From: Bacillota bacterium
GTDB lineage: Bacteria > Bacillota > Clostridia > Clostridiales > Caloramatoraceae
Reading direction: 5' to 3'
NCBI GenBank assembly: GCA_023415335.1
Contig: JAEZLD010000089.1
Span: 1 to 64,000 of the forward strand
Length of the DNA: 64,000 nt
Shown here: positions 15,100-23,944 of the stretch, piece by piece
Layout: every line of letters starts with the position of its first letter
Position numbering within the stretch: position 1 is the first letter of the stretch
The notes under the pieces: generated by a model
Databases searched by the model: none
What the model was told of the DNA's origin: nothing
What the model saw: the letters and a program-made list of their open reading frames with translations, nothing else
Position numbers and translations under genes: made by a program

Positions 15100-16080
15100 T
15101 TATAAATCACCAAGAGGGTTAGCTTTAGCTGCCTCACGGAGCTTCTCATCGTCTATGTGTGTATATATCTGGGTAGTTGAAACACTTTCATGTCCAAGCA
15201 TCTGCTGTAGGGCCCTTATATCAACATTGCCATACTTATACATAAGAGTAGCAGCAGTGTGTCTAAGTTTATGTGGGGTATACTTACCTCCATAAAGACC
15301 AGCCTTCTTAATATGATTCTTAACCAGTATCTCTACAGTACGCTTGTTAATCCTCTTATTTCTTTCGCTAAGGAACAGGGCATCCTTGTCAGGATTGGAA
15401 TCATCCAGCTTGGGCCTTACCTTAAGGTATTCCTGAATTACATGTATGCAGGAGGAGTTAAGATATATGGTACGTTCCTTATTTCCTTTGCCAACCACGG
15501 TTAATGTATCTCCCTTTATCTTAGGGATGTCTATGCTAACAAGCTCTGAAAGTCTCATGCCACAGTTTAGAAAAAGTACTATTATAGCGTAGTCCCGATC
15601 AGCATTCCTTCCGTTTATGGAGCCTATAAGGTCCTTGCTTTGCTGCAGTGTAAGATATACTGGCTGTCTCTTGCTTAATTTGGGGCTTTCAAGCTCCCTG
15701 GCAGGGTTCTCCTTGATAAGCTTCTTCTTTGTCTCTAAATACAGGAAGAAGGATCTTATTGCAGAGGTTTTCCTGGCCCTGGCATAGGGGCTGTTATCCC
15801 TTTTAATGGTTATATAATTTATATAAGCATAAAGTTCAGAAAGCCTGATTGAGCATATTAAGTCATCATTTATATCAGATATATCAATTTCTTCAATGTT
15901 GTCAGTTTTAATTTTTTGTTTCTGTGACTTTATGAATTTTAAAAACAGCTTTAGATCAACCATATAACCCCGGATAGTGTTAGGAGATTTTCCCTTAACG
16001 GTTGCCATGTAGCCTAAAAACTCCTTAAGTATTTCCGGAAGGCTTTCATTATATATCACGTCGTACAATTTATCATCCAA
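15100..16080 (-). CDS. Tyrosine recombinase, XerC/XerD-like
   Basis: A phage-integrase-fold recombinase of about 326 aa. An N-terminal SAM-like core-binding domain (LKEFLGYMATVKGKSPNTIRGY) is followed by the catalytic domain. Catalytic residues visible are Arg in GMRLSEL, His/Arg in HKLRHTAATL, His in LGHESVSTTQIYTH and the nucleophile Tyr in that last motif. Such genes probably resolve chromosome dimers at dif, or act as element integrases; the conserved clostridial position near lexA favours the former. The start is uncertain: an ATG at 16113 lies inside a perfect palindrome and has no ribosome site, while the TTG at 16080 follows GGAAGAG and gives a natural N-terminus (MDDKLYDVI). The usual xerC slot next to hslV is empty here. 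Confidence 0.88.
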   Translation of the reverse strand: MDDKLYDVIYNESLPEILKEFLGYMATVKGKSPNTIRGYMVDLKLFLKFIKSQKQKIKTDNIEEIDISDINDDLICSIRLSELYAYINYITIKRDNSPYARARKTSAIRSFFLYLETKKKLIKENPARELESPKLSKRQPVYLTLQQSKDLIGSINGRNADRDYAIIVLFLNCGMRLSELVSIDIPKIKGDTLTVVGKGNKERTIYLNSSCIHVIQEYLKVRPKLDDSNPDKDALFLSERNKRINKRTVEILVKNHIKKAGLYGGKYTPHKLRHTAATLMYKYGNVDIRALQQMLGHESVSTTQIYTHIDDEKLREAAKANPLGDL

Positions 16081-16108
16081 AACCAACCACTCTCTTCCTT
16101 TTTGTAAT

Positions 16109-16142
16109 AACATTTCGCTAAATTAGTATTTAGCGAAATGTT
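16109..16142. repeat. Perfect 15-bp inverted repeat before the recombinase
   Basis: The arms AACATTTCGCTAAAT (16109-16123) and its exact complement (16128-16142) flank a 4-nt loop. The repeat begins at the stop of the small membrane-protein gene and contains the upstream in-frame ATG of the recombinase frame. It has no U-run, so an operator or RNA-level control element is more likely than a terminator. Confidence 0.85.
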
Positions 16143-16365
16143 ATCTGTCTCCTCTTCTTTGTTTATTAGTGCTTCTTTTTCTCTTTTTTAAAGGAACTAC
16201 CTTTGACCCATACACATTCTTATGTTCATTATAGCTTTGAGCCGGTCTGGGTTTGCTTTTACCATCTATAAGTCTTCTTTCTCTGGTCATATCCTTGACT
16301 ATGGCAAAAGCTATAAACAAAAATAACACTATAAAGAAAACAAATGCAAAATACTTAAATATCAT
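16141..16365 (-). CDS. Small single-pass membrane protein, unknown
   Basis: The 74-aa protein has an N-terminal transmembrane helix (residues about 5-24, YFAFVFFIVLFLFIAFAIV) and a very basic cytoplasmic-type tail (RERRLIDGKSK..., KKRKRSTNKQRRGDR). No family recognised. ATG 16365 is chosen because GAGGT lies about 7 nt upstream; the frame is open 13 codons further without a ribosome site. It lies upstream of the recombinase on the same strand, separated by the palindrome at 16109, so the two may be co-transcribed. Confidence 0.6.
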   Translation of the reverse strand: MIFKYFAFVFFIVLFLFIAFAIVKDMTRERRLIDGKSKPRPAQSYNEHKNVYGSKVVPLKKRKRSTNKQRRGDR

Positions 16366-16541
16366 ACCTGTTACCTCATTAGTATAAATTGTTGTCCCTT
16401 TCATAGGTAAATGCAGAAAGCCTGTCCTTATATAAGCCCTTATAAGCGTTTTTATAATACCAGAAATGTAGCTGTAGCTCTAGAACCTCTCATAAGGCCT
16501 TGTGATGCTTAGGACCCTGTTTCCCATCACTTAATAATAAC
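16366..16541 (-). other. Candidate structured leader of the small membrane-protein gene
   Basis: Transcription from the promoter at 16542-16570 would make an mRNA leader of about 170 nt. It begins with a hairpin closed by GTGATG/CATCAC (16502-16530) with an internal GGA/TCC pair, followed by purine-rich and palindromic stretches (CTTATAAGGGCTTATATAAGG). The content suggests structure, but I cannot match it to a named riboswitch. Confidence 0.35.
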
Positions 16542-16570
16542 ATTCTATCACATCTTGATAAAAATATAAA
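16542..16570 (-). promoter_or_regulatory. Promoter of the small membrane-protein/recombinase unit
   Basis: TTTATA (16565-16570), 17 bp and TAGAAT (16542-16547) on the minus strand. Confidence 0.5.
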
Positions 16571-16741
16571 TTGTTATGGTAATCAACAGCTCTGAATAAC
16601 TTTGTTATTAACCTTGAATTTTAGTGCATGTGATATTTCAGAAAAGGTTCCTTTTTTCTACAATACCAATTGAGATGCATTATCAACTGCAAAAATAAAT
16701 ATTTTGTCGTCATGCATAATATGATAATTATATATTCGACA
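16571..16741. other. AT-rich spacer without recognisable genes
   Basis: Between the purB terminator and the promoter at 16542 I see AT-rich DNA with no ORF carrying a ribosome site and no clear repeat. Confidence 0.6.
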
Positions 16742-16794
16742 TATAAAAAATAGACTGTGCCAAGAAGTCGATTTAAGCACTCCTTGTCACAGCC
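16742..16794 (-). terminator. purB terminator
   Basis: On the minus strand a long stem (GGCTGTG...CACAGTC, continuing with CAAG/CTTG and GAGT/ACTT) is followed by TATTTTTTA. Confidence 0.85.
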
Positions 16795-16813
16795 CTGTTT
16801 ACATATTGTTAAA

Positions 16814-18244
16814 TCACACGTTTATCTCTACATCTACCTTCTGGTTGTTATAGCCCTCAATCAGCGGATCCACTACTTCACTTATAAATTCCTCAACCTG
16901 ATAAGGTGCCCTGCCTATGAATTCTTTTGCATTTACTAGCTTCTTTATCTCTTCCTTATCCAGCTTGAAGCTTTCATCTGCACATATTCTATCCAGCAGG
17001 TCATTAGGCCTGCCCTCTTCCTTTACTACCTTAGCAGCCGCCATAGAGTGAACCCTTATTCTTTCGTGAAGCTCCTGTCGGTCTCCTCCATTTTTAACCG
17101 CCTCCATAAGTATGTTTTCAGTTGCCATAAATGGCAGTTCCTCGTTTATATGCCTTTCTATCATCTTTGGATAAACAACCATGTTTGAACTTATGTTTAT
17201 ATAGAGATTGAGTATTCCATCTAATGCAAGGAAGGCCTCCGGAACTGCTATTCTCTTGTTAGCAGAATCATCTAATGTTCTCTCAAACCACTGAGTTGAT
17301 GCTGTAATAGCAGGATTCATAGAGTTAACTATAACGTATCTTGCCAGGGAAGATATTCTCTCGGATCTCATGGGGTTTCTCTTATATGCCATGGCAGAGG
17401 AACCAATCTGATTCTTCTCAAACGGCTCCTCAAGTTCCTTCATATTCTGGAGTATTCTTAAGTCATTGCTGAATTTATAAGCACTTTGTGCAGCCGCTGT
17501 AACAGCATTCAAAACTATTGTATCCTGCTTTCTAGGATAGGTCTGTCCAGTTATCATAAAATACCTATCCTTAAAGCCCATTTTCTCGCATATTTTCTTG
17601 TCAAGCTCTTTAATTTTGTTCTGGTCACCATCAAATAAATCCATAAAACTGGCCTGTGTTCCTGTTGTTCCCTTTACACCGCGCATTTTCAGGCTATCAA
17701 TGGTATAATTTATATATTCTAAGTCCATAACCAGGTCCTGTAACCATAGGCTGGCCCTCTTACCGACAGTTGTTAGCTGTGCAGGCTGCAGATGGGTAAA
17801 GCCAAGTGTAGGCATGCTCTTATATTCAAGGGCAAAGCTTTTAAGATTCTTCATAGTCTGAACAATCTTTGTTCTTATAAGCTCAAGAGCCTGCTTCATT
17901 ATAATAACGTCTGCATTATCCCCTACATAGCAGCTTGTTGCTCCCAGGTGGATTATGCCCTTTGCATTTGGGCATTGGAGTCCATATGCATAAACATGAG
18001 ACATTACATCGTGCCTTACAAGCCTTTCTCTTTCCTCCGCATCCTCATAGTTTATATTTTCAACATTTCTCTTAAGCTCATTTATCTGTTCCTCTGTAAT
18101 ATTGAGTCCGAGCTCCTTCTCACCCTCTGCCAGTGCGACCCAAAGCCTTCTCCAGATGGTGAACTTATTCTGGTCCGAAAAAATATAGGACATTTCCTTG
18201 CTGGCATATCTTTTTATAAGTGGACTTTCATATAAATCTCTCAT
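16814..18244 (-). CDS. purB: Adenylosuccinate lyase
   Basis: PurB cleaves adenylosuccinate to AMP and SAICAR to AICAR, releasing fumarate, in purine synthesis. It belongs to the fumarase/aspartase superfamily and the family signature GSSAMAYKRNPMRSERI is complete (near residue 285). HVYAYGLQCPNAKGIIHLGATS and TLGFTHLQPAQLTT provide the other two conserved active-site regions. The length of 476 aa fits the longer clostridial type. The start follows GGAGGAG by 9 nt. It stands alone, away from other pur genes, and has its own terminator. Confidence 0.97.
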   Translation of the reverse strand: MRDLYESPLIKRYASKEMSYIFSDQNKFTIWRRLWVALAEGEKELGLNITEEQINELKRNVENINYEDAEERERLVRHDVMSHVYAYGLQCPNAKGIIHLGATSCYVGDNADVIIMKQALELIRTKIVQTMKNLKSFALEYKSMPTLGFTHLQPAQLTTVGKRASLWLQDLVMDLEYINYTIDSLKMRGVKGTTGTQASFMDLFDGDQNKIKELDKKICEKMGFKDRYFMITGQTYPRKQDTIVLNAVTAAAQSAYKFSNDLRILQNMKELEEPFEKNQIGSSAMAYKRNPMRSERISSLARYVIVNSMNPAITASTQWFERTLDDSANKRIAVPEAFLALDGILNLYINISSNMVVYPKMIERHINEELPFMATENILMEAVKNGGDRQELHERIRVHSMAAAKVVKEEGRPNDLLDRICADESFKLDKEEIKKLVNAKEFIGRAPYQVEEFISEVVDPLIEGYNNQKVDVEINV

Positions 18245-18275
18245 ATTTTAACTCCTCCAAAAACACGAATGATTT

Positions 18276-18331
18276 CATTGGTTATGTAATAATTTTTCGT
18301 GCATATATGATTATAACACAAAGTAACCAAT
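18276..18331. repeat. Inverted TTGGTTA/TAACCAA pair upstream of purB
   Basis: ATTGGTTA and TAACCAAT arms lie about 40 bp apart in the purB promoter region, around a TATAAT-like -10 on the minus strand. It may be an operator or a leader stem. Confidence 0.35.
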
Positions 18332-18371
18332 AAAAATATAACCAAAATACTTTCATATATTTTAATTAATG

Positions 18372-18396
18372 TTTATTTTGTTCAAAACAAAATAAA
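18372..18396. repeat. Perfect AT-rich palindrome between padR and purB
   Basis: TTTATTTTGTT-CAA-AACAAAATAAA has 11-bp arms and a 3-nt centre. It lacks GC pairs and a following T-run, so a regulator-binding site is more likely than a terminator. Confidence 0.6.
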
Positions 18397-18422
18397 TTAA
18401 TTATATAACCGTGATAATTCCT

Positions 18423-18797
18423 TCATTTTTTGTATATTATACTGATTGTACTATTTATGATGCTTAAAGATTCCTCCAGGAGAGGTCTATTATAAAGCTT
18501 AAGCTGCTCATAATGTTTAAGTCCTATATCTGTTATCTTGTAGTGCCTCTTAGTTTTTTTATCAGGCTCATCCCAGAAGCCTTCAATTAAAAGCTCCTCT
18601 TCCATACTCCTTAAAAGAGGATACATCATTCCAGGACTTGGCCTCCATTGGTACTGAAGAGCCACCTCTATCTTGTCAATCAGTTCGTTTCCATAGCAGG
18701 TTTTTTCTCTCAAATAATACAGCACAAACAGCTTGACAATTGTTGTTATGTTAACCTTACTCATCAGTTGCCTGTTTCTTACGCTTCCATCAGACAT
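18423..18797 (-). CDS. PadR family transcriptional regulator
   Basis: This winged-helix regulator of 124 aa shows the PadR core: a helix with LFVLYYLREKTCYGNELID, the wing region WRPSPGMMYPLLRSMEEELLIEG and KRHYKITDIGLKHYEQL. PadR proteins usually repress an adjacent gene and respond to a small molecule; the ligand is unknown. The ATG at 18797 follows AAAGGGGG. It lies upstream of purB on the same strand with a palindrome between them, so purB or itself could be its target. That is an inference. Confidence 0.9.
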   Translation of the reverse strand: MSDGSVRNRQLMSKVNITTIVKLFVLYYLREKTCYGNELIDKIEVALQYQWRPSPGMMYPLLRSMEEELLIEGFWDEPDKKTKRHYKITDIGLKHYEQLKLYNRPLLEESLSIINSTISIIYKK

Positions 18798-18862
18798 AGA
18801 ATTGCCCCCTTTGTTTACATAATTATTTTTATGTAATCATATACCTGTATCTCATACTTAAA

Positions 18863-18893
18863 AAATAAAGGCTGCAATAAGCAGCCTTTATTT
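18863..18893. terminator. Bidirectional-type terminator after rny
   Basis: AAATAAAGGCTGC-AATAA-GCAGCCTTTATTT is a perfect 13-bp stem directly after the rny stop; on the minus strand T-rich sequence follows. Confidence 0.88.
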
Positions 18894-20441
18894 CTATTTG
18901 GCATATTCTATAGCTCTTACTTCCCTGATAACATTTACCTTTATCTGTCCAGGGTATTCAAGCTCGCTTTCCACCTTTTTAACAATATCCCTTGCCATCA
19001 GGATGGAATCTGAATCAGAAACCTGTTCAGGCTTAACCATTATTCTTATTTCACGGCCAGCCTGTATTGCAAAGGATTTTTCAACTCCATTAAAGGAATT
19101 TGCTATTTCTTCAAGCTTTTCTAGTCTCTTAATATATGCCTCCAGTGTCTCTCTCCTAGCTCCAGGCCTTGCAGCAGATATTGCATCAGCAGCCTGAACC
19201 AGAATGGCTTCAACAGTCTGAGGTTCTACGTCCCCATGATGGGATGCAACACAATGTATTATTGCAGGTGACTCATTGTACCTCTTAACAATGTCGCTTC
19301 CTATAAGGGCATGAGGTCCTTCAACCTCATGATCTACAGCCTTACCTATATCGTGGAGAAGTCCTCCACGCTTTGCAATCGCCACATCAGCTCCCAGCTC
19401 TGAGGCCATAAGCCCGGCAAGATAGGAAACCTCCATGGAATGCTTGAGTACATTCTGCCCATAGCTTGTTCTGTATTTCAGCCTTCCTAAAAGCTTTATC
19501 AGCTCAACATGAAGCCCATGTACACCTGTGTCAAAGGTAGCCTGTTCACCCTTTTCCCTGATTTCCATGTCAACCTCTTTTTTAGCCTTTTCAACCATCT
19601 CTTCGATTCTAGCAGGATGTATCCTGCCATCGGCGATAAGCTTTTCAAGGGCTATCCTTGCAACTTCTCTCCTTATAGGATCAAAGCTGGACAGTATAAC
19701 TGCCTCTGGGGTATCATCGATTATCAGGTCAATTCCTGTAAGTGTTTCAAGAGTTCTGATGTTTCTGCCTTCTCTTCCTATTATCCTGCCCTTCATTTCG
19801 TCATTTGGAAGAGATACAACTGAAACGGTTGTTTCAGCCACATGATCAGCAGCGCATCTTTGGATTGAGCAGGCAATTATCTCTCTTGCCTTCTTTTCTC
19901 CCTCTTCGCGTGCCTTTGTTTCTATGTCCTTAATCATAACAGCAGCTTCGTGCTTTACTTCCTTCTGAACATCGTCCAGAAGCATTTCTCTAGCTTCCTC
20001 AGTAGTAAGGGAAGCTATTCTTTCAAGCTCCTCTATCTGTTTTTTATACAGACCAGCTGCTTCATCCTGAAGCTTTTGAACCTCCTGCTGTTTTCTATTC
20101 AGATTCTGTTCCCTTGCTTCAAGACTGTCAACCTTCTTATCCAGGGTTTCCTCCCTTTGGATAAGCCTTCTTTCCATTCTCTGAAGTTCACTTCTTCTTT
20201 CCCTTACTTCCTTTTCATATTCGGTACGAAGCTTGTGAACCTCTTCTTTAGCTTCTATAACTGATTCCTTTTTCTTTGTCTCTGCTTCCTTCTCAGCTTC
20301 TGTCACAATTTTACTTGCTTGTTCTTCTGCACTTTGCAGTTTTCCTTCGGCTATTCTCTTTCTAGCAAAATAACCTATAATTAACGCTGCAGCTACAGCA
20401 ATAATTCCAACTATCCATGTAATAATGTCTTTTTCTGTCAT
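18894..20441 (-). CDS. rny: Ribonuclease Y
   Basis: RNase Y is the membrane-bound endonuclease that starts much of the mRNA decay in Firmicutes. An N-terminal transmembrane helix ([19 protein letters not shown]) is followed by a long Glu/Lys/Arg coiled coil (residues about 30-190), a KH domain ([20 protein letters not shown]) and an HD domain with [14 protein letters not shown]. The ATG at 20441 follows AAGGAGGTG; six extra in-frame codons upstream lack a site. The 515-aa length is normal. It is probably a partner of PNPase (38371-40485) in RNA decay. Confidence 0.97.
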   Translation of the reverse strand: MTEKDIITWIVGIIAVAAALIIGYFARKRIAEGKLQSAEEQASKIVTEAEKEAETKKKESVIEAKEEVHKLRTEYEKEVRERRSELQRMERRLIQREETLDKKVDSLEAREQNLNRKQQEVQKLQDEAAGLYKKQIEELERIASLTTEEAREMLLDDVQKEVKHEAAVMIKDIETKAREEGEKKAREIIACSIQRCAADHVAETTVSVVSLPNDEMKGRIIGREGRNIRTLETLTGIDLIIDDTPEAVILSSFDPIRREVARIALEKLIADGRIHPARIEEMVEKAKKEVDMEIREKGEQATFDTGVHGLHVELIKLLGRLKYRTSYGQNVLKHSMEVSYLAGLMASELGADVAIAKRGGLLHDIGKAVDHEVEGPHALIGSDIVKRYNESPAIIHCVASHHGDVEPQTVEAILVQAADAISAARPGARRETLEAYIKRLEKLEEIANSFNGVEKSFAIQAGREIRIMVKPEQVSDSDSILMARDIVKKVESELEYPGQIKVNVIREVRAIEYAK

Positions 20442-20577
20442 CACACACCTCCTTATCATATATAATTAAATATAATTATTTCCGTGAAAGAAACCGTTTT
20501 CGAAGCTTGTTTAATACAATAATGTAAGTATACATTACTCAACCATTATTTGTCTTTATTTTATTATAATTTTAATT

Positions 20578-21237
20578 TTATGTCAAGTTTACTGCTTCAA
20601 CAATACTCACACCATCACTAAGTTTCACACTATAGCATACATCAGCACTTTCAAGTAAATGATGGTTATGGGTAACCATTATTATCTGCCTATTGAAAAG
20701 GGTGCTGATCTGCTTCAAAAATTCTGCTACATTACTAATAAAATCTTCACTTACATGCTTTGCAGGCTCATCAAGTATAATAGGTCCGTCAATTTTAGGG
20801 TCGTGTATCTCCATCATGGCAACCCTCAGAGCCAAGGATATTACATCTACAACCCCTCCGCCCCTTGAATCCTGAGGTCTTGTAACTATCTCAGAATTAT
20901 TGATTTTTGATACAACAAAAAAGTCTCCTTCAATCCTGTTAGCTTTCTCAAGAAGCTCTATTTTAAATTCCATGGAAGGGTCAAATATATACTGCAGACA
21001 CTGGGTTACAAGATACTCCATTTGTGCTTTAGACTGCTCTCTGGCAAATTGGGATGCATTCTGTAGTAGCAGCTTAACCTTCTGAAGCTTTTCGTTTTGC
21101 TTTTGAAGCTTATCCAGCTTTTCAAGGGACCTTTGGGAAAGCTCTGTAAGAGTTTCCATCCTTCCCTTCTGCTTGTAGTATTCATTCCTCTCTGTCTTTA
21201 GCCCTCTCTCTATATCTTCTATATATGAATCAAACAA
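20578..21237 (-). CDS. C-terminal ATPase half of a split SbcC/Rad50-like protein
   Basis: The 219-aa protein has a short coiled coil (residues about 10-75) followed by the C-terminal lobe of an ABC/SMC-type ATPase. The signature region is RGGGVVDVISLALRVAMMEI (from about 125), Walker B is IILDEP (153-158) and the H-loop His is H190 in MVTHNHH. It has no Walker A. Walker A is supplied by the separate protein encoded at 21510-22964, so the working ATPase must be assembled from two chains. The start is a TTG at 21237 with GGGAGG 9 nt upstream. It is last in the recX-SbcD-like-ATPase cluster. Confidence 0.85.
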   Translation of the reverse strand: MFDSYIEDIERGLKTERNEYYKQKGRMETLTELSQRSLEKLDKLQKQNEKLQKVKLLLQNASQFAREQSKAQMEYLVTQCLQYIFDPSMEFKIELLEKANRIEGDFFVVSKINNSEIVTRPQDSRGGGVVDVISLALRVAMMEIHDPKIDGPIILDEPAKHVSEDFISNVAEFLKQISTLFNRQIIMVTHNHHLLESADVCYSVKLSDGVSIVEAVNLT

Positions 21238-21270
21238 TGGCCATGCCTCCCAACCTATAGAAAGAAGCTG

Positions 21271-21510
21271 CTACATTTCAGGAGGAAGCATGCCTTCCAC
21301 ATCCTTTATGAGCCCTTCTATTTCCTTTTTTAATGAGTCTATTTCTCCATCAAGGTTTTCTGGAACTACTCCAAGCTCCTTAAGCTGGCTTATTATATCA
21401 TTCCGCTGATTTTGCAGCTCCTCAAGCCTAGTCTCAGCTTTTATTTTCTTTTTTTTGGCAATCTCAAGTCTGTCCTTAAGTTCGTTTATCCTTGTGTCAT
21501 AGCTTCCCAT
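21271..21510 (-). CDS. 79-aa coiled-coil protein between the two Rad50-like halves
   Basis: Almost the whole protein is a charged coiled coil (heptads through residues 5-65), ending MLPPEM. It overlaps the stop of the Walker A half (TAATG) and has its own strong GGAGGAAGG ribosome site, so it is a real gene and not a frameshift fragment. It lies exactly where the returning arm of Rad50 would be encoded. It probably bundles with the coils of the neighbouring chains. Confidence 0.8.
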   Translation of the reverse strand: MGSYDTRINELKDRLEIAKKKKIKAETRLEELQNQRNDIISQLKELGVVPENLDGEIDSLKKEIEGLIKDVEGMLPPEM

Positions 21511-22964
21511 TATATCCTTCCTCCTTCAAACTCTCTTACTATATCCTCCATGGTATGCTCATCAATAGGAGAGAAGCACACCGGACACCTTCCAACTGCT
21601 TTTAAAACCTGCTTGTATTCCTCAAGGTGTTGCAGCATGGATGTATCACAGGCTTGTATGTCCCTCCTGCACAGAGCCATCTCCCTGTTTTGCTCACTAA
21701 TTAGCTCCTGCAGCCCTATAAGCTTTTCATGCCTTTCTCTAAGCTTCTCAAGCCTTGCCTGATGCCTGTCTGCATTGTCTATTTTAATAAACCTCTTGGT
21801 ATATTCCTGACCCTTTCTTATGGAGTCAGAGATGGTGTCATAGCTTTTCTTAACTACGCTTAGGCTATCAAGCCTTTTCATGCATTCAAAAAGTCTCTCA
21901 TTATATTCTGCTGCTTTATCAATTGATTTAAGTCCCTGGAGTATACTCCTTAAGGAACTAATCTCCCTGCTTACAATACTTAGCCTATTTGAATGTACAC
22001 TAAGCTGGTTGTACCTTAAGCACCTTTCATATGCATCTGTTACCTTGAGAATACATTCATCTACGTTTTTTGTACTTTGAAGAACGCATTTCTGTTCCTT
22101 TATATCCTTCTCAACATTCCTATAGGAAATGGCCATACGCTCTATCCGAATTGCTCTTGAACTATCCTCTTCAAGCCTTATGATTAATGCAGCTGCTTTA
22201 TCCACCTGCTGCAGACTTTTTACTATCTGCTTGTTTTTATTTATTTCCAGATCGAACAATTTAAGGCTCTCTTTCAGCTCCATAAGCCTTTTGTACCTTC
22301 TGCTCTTATCCTTAATAACAGTGATCTTGTTTTCCTTAATATCCAGATATTCCTTTACCCTTGGTAACCCTTCGTAAGCTTTAAGCTGCTCCTTAATTCC
22401 CTCAAGTTCGCCCTGGACGCTTCTCTCTTGTGATTGAATTGAGGATACTTCCTTTGTAAGCTCCTTTATAGCCTCATCTATCACATTAACACCTACCAGC
22501 TTCCCTATAGCCTTAGCCTTTACTGAACCAGGCTGGCTTATAAGGAATGGGGCCTCTAGCTGGTCTGCTATATTGATGCACTGGGAGGCTGAGGAGTCTA
22601 TATGCAGCTTTAGTATTCCATGAGCCTTAAGTATCTCCGGAGGAATATCACCTCCAAAGCCCTCAAAGGTGGTTTCATTACCCTCCTGGTCTCCCAGCCT
22701 GTATATGTTCTTTCCTCCTGACCTTTCCCTGGCTACAATTGTTCCATCGCTTAGTGTAATGGATACCCTACAGCTGTTTTCTCCCTGAGTTATGAAATCA
22801 GTACCCTTAGGCTCGTTATAAAGCACCCATTTGAGAGCTCTTATGATTGCTGATTTACCATTATCAGAAGGACCGCTGATTACATTAAGCCCGTTTTCAA
22901 AGGATATTTTTGTATTTTTATGGGACTGGAAGTTTATTATTTCTATTGACCTTATATACTTCAT
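21510..22964 (-). CDS. N-terminal half of a split SbcC/Rad50-like ATPase with zinc hook
   Basis: The N-terminal lobe has INFQSHKNTKISF and Walker A GPSDNGKS (residues 31-38). From about residue 165 to 455 it is a long coiled coil. A CPVC zinc-hook motif (C460-C463) lies only 21 residues from the C-terminus. In Rad50 the hook marks the tip of the coil, after which the chain returns to the second ATPase lobe. Here that part is encoded by separate downstream genes. The gene overlaps the nuclease gene at its start by 4 bases. DNA-end processing in repair is the inferred role. Confidence 0.88.
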   Translation of the reverse strand: MKYIRSIEIINFQSHKNTKISFENGLNVISGPSDNGKSAIIRALKWVLYNEPKGTDFITQGENSCRVSITLSDGTIVARERSGGKNIYRLGDQEGNETTFEGFGGDIPPEILKAHGILKLHIDSSASQCINIADQLEAPFLISQPGSVKAKAIGKLVGVNVIDEAIKELTKEVSSIQSQERSVQGELEGIKEQLKAYEGLPRVKEYLDIKENKITVIKDKSRRYKRLMELKESLKLFDLEINKNKQIVKSLQQVDKAAALIIRLEEDSSRAIRIERMAISYRNVEKDIKEQKCVLQSTKNVDECILKVTDAYERCLRYNQLSVHSNRLSIVSREISSLRSILQGLKSIDKAAEYNERLFECMKRLDSLSVVKKSYDTISDSIRKGQEYTKRFIKIDNADRHQARLEKLRERHEKLIGLQELISEQNREMALCRRDIQACDTSMLQHLEEYKQVLKAVGRCPVCFSPIDEHTMEDIVREFEGGRI

Positions 22965-23944
22965 TGATTCACTTCCTTTGATGCTATAAGGGCTTGTGCA
23001 TCAGCTATTCTCTTTACTGCCTCATCCTTTATATCAGCAGGAATACTGTCCCTTAAAGCAATATCGTTTATAATCTTCTGAAGGCTCAGTATCTCAAAGC
23101 TCCCATAGGAGTTTACCTGTGAGACAAACTCATTTAGCTTCTGCCTTCTGAACTCCTCCTGCCTTAGCTGCGCCTTATCAAGGACCTCCTCACCAGGCTT
23201 TGCACATTTAAGCTTTACCAAATCCAGCTTTATATCCTCTCCAAGGTCAATTAACAGGTATGATGGAATCCTGTTAATCTCAGAGGATACATTGCTTACC
23301 CTTGACATAGAGCCTGGGTTTATAAAATACTTATCCTCAAGCTTTTTAATGCCAAACCCTGTATGATAGTGCCCACATATGGTTATATCTGCACAGGTCT
23401 TTTGGCAAATGTCATCTATAAGAGTATAGGGTATGCCTTCAATAAACGGCCGGTCCAGCAGAAAACCGTGTACCAGGTTAATTGCATAATCGCAGTCCTT
23501 CTTGTCAACTATATATCCCTGTCTGTTCACATCCAAATCATAATAATATGGACACCCTGTAAGCTGAAGCCTTATGCCGTCCTTTTCAATGTATAGCTTC
23601 TCATCCATGGAAATAAGCTTGAGTATGCCAATGGCATCTAGTAGTCCCAGTACCGTTCTATTAATAGTTGATGGATTCTGTCCATATACATCATGGTTAC
23701 CTGAGATAGCATATACAGGCTGGGGAAAGCTCATAAAATAGCCTATGAAATCCTTGACAATAGCAGGAGACACATCAGGCCTGTCAAACAAATCTCCTCC
23801 AAATAAAACATAATCAACCTTATGTTCCTTTGTCACCTTGACCAGTTCTTCAAACTTTTCCTTCAAGGTATCCAGGAAGTTATCCTTTCTGGATTTTGGA
23901 TTGGTTCCTCTTATATGCGTGTCTGTAAAATATAACAGCTTCAT
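22961..23944 (-). CDS. SbcD/Mre11-like metallophosphoesterase
   Basis: A calcineurin-like nuclease of 327 aa. The phosphoesterase motifs are all present: D-x-H in YFTDTHI, GGDLFDR, GNHD, an isolated His in LVHGFLL and GHYHTG. A C-terminal helical tail (residues about 260-327) may dock onto the ATPase base, as in Mre11. It overlaps recX by 4 bases and the Walker A ATPase half by 4 bases, so the nuclease and ATPase subunits are translationally coupled. The substrate is probably DNA ends or hairpins; the exact activity is not shown. Confidence 0.92.
   Translation of the reverse strand: MKLLYFTDTHIRGTNPKSRKDNFLDTLKEKFEELVKVTKEHKVDYVLFGGDLFDRPDVSPAIVKDFIGYFMSFPQPVYAISGNHDVYGQNPSTINRTVLGLLDAIGILKLISMDEKLYIEKDGIRLQLTGCPYYYDLDVNRQGYIVDKKDCDYAINLVHGFLLDRPFIEGIPYTLIDDICQKTCADITICGHYHTGFGIKKLEDKYFINPGSMSRVSNVSSEINRIPSYLLIDLGEDIKLDLVKLKCAKPGEEVLDKAQLRQEEFRRQKLNEFVSQVNSYGSFEILSLQKIINDIALRDSIPADIKDEAVKRIADAQALIASKEVNQ

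Noticed and set aside
20578..22964. Frameshifted or broken sbcC pseudogene
   Set aside because: Each of the three frames has its own start and ribosome site, all ATPase motifs are intact across the set, and overlaps are of the translational-coupling type.
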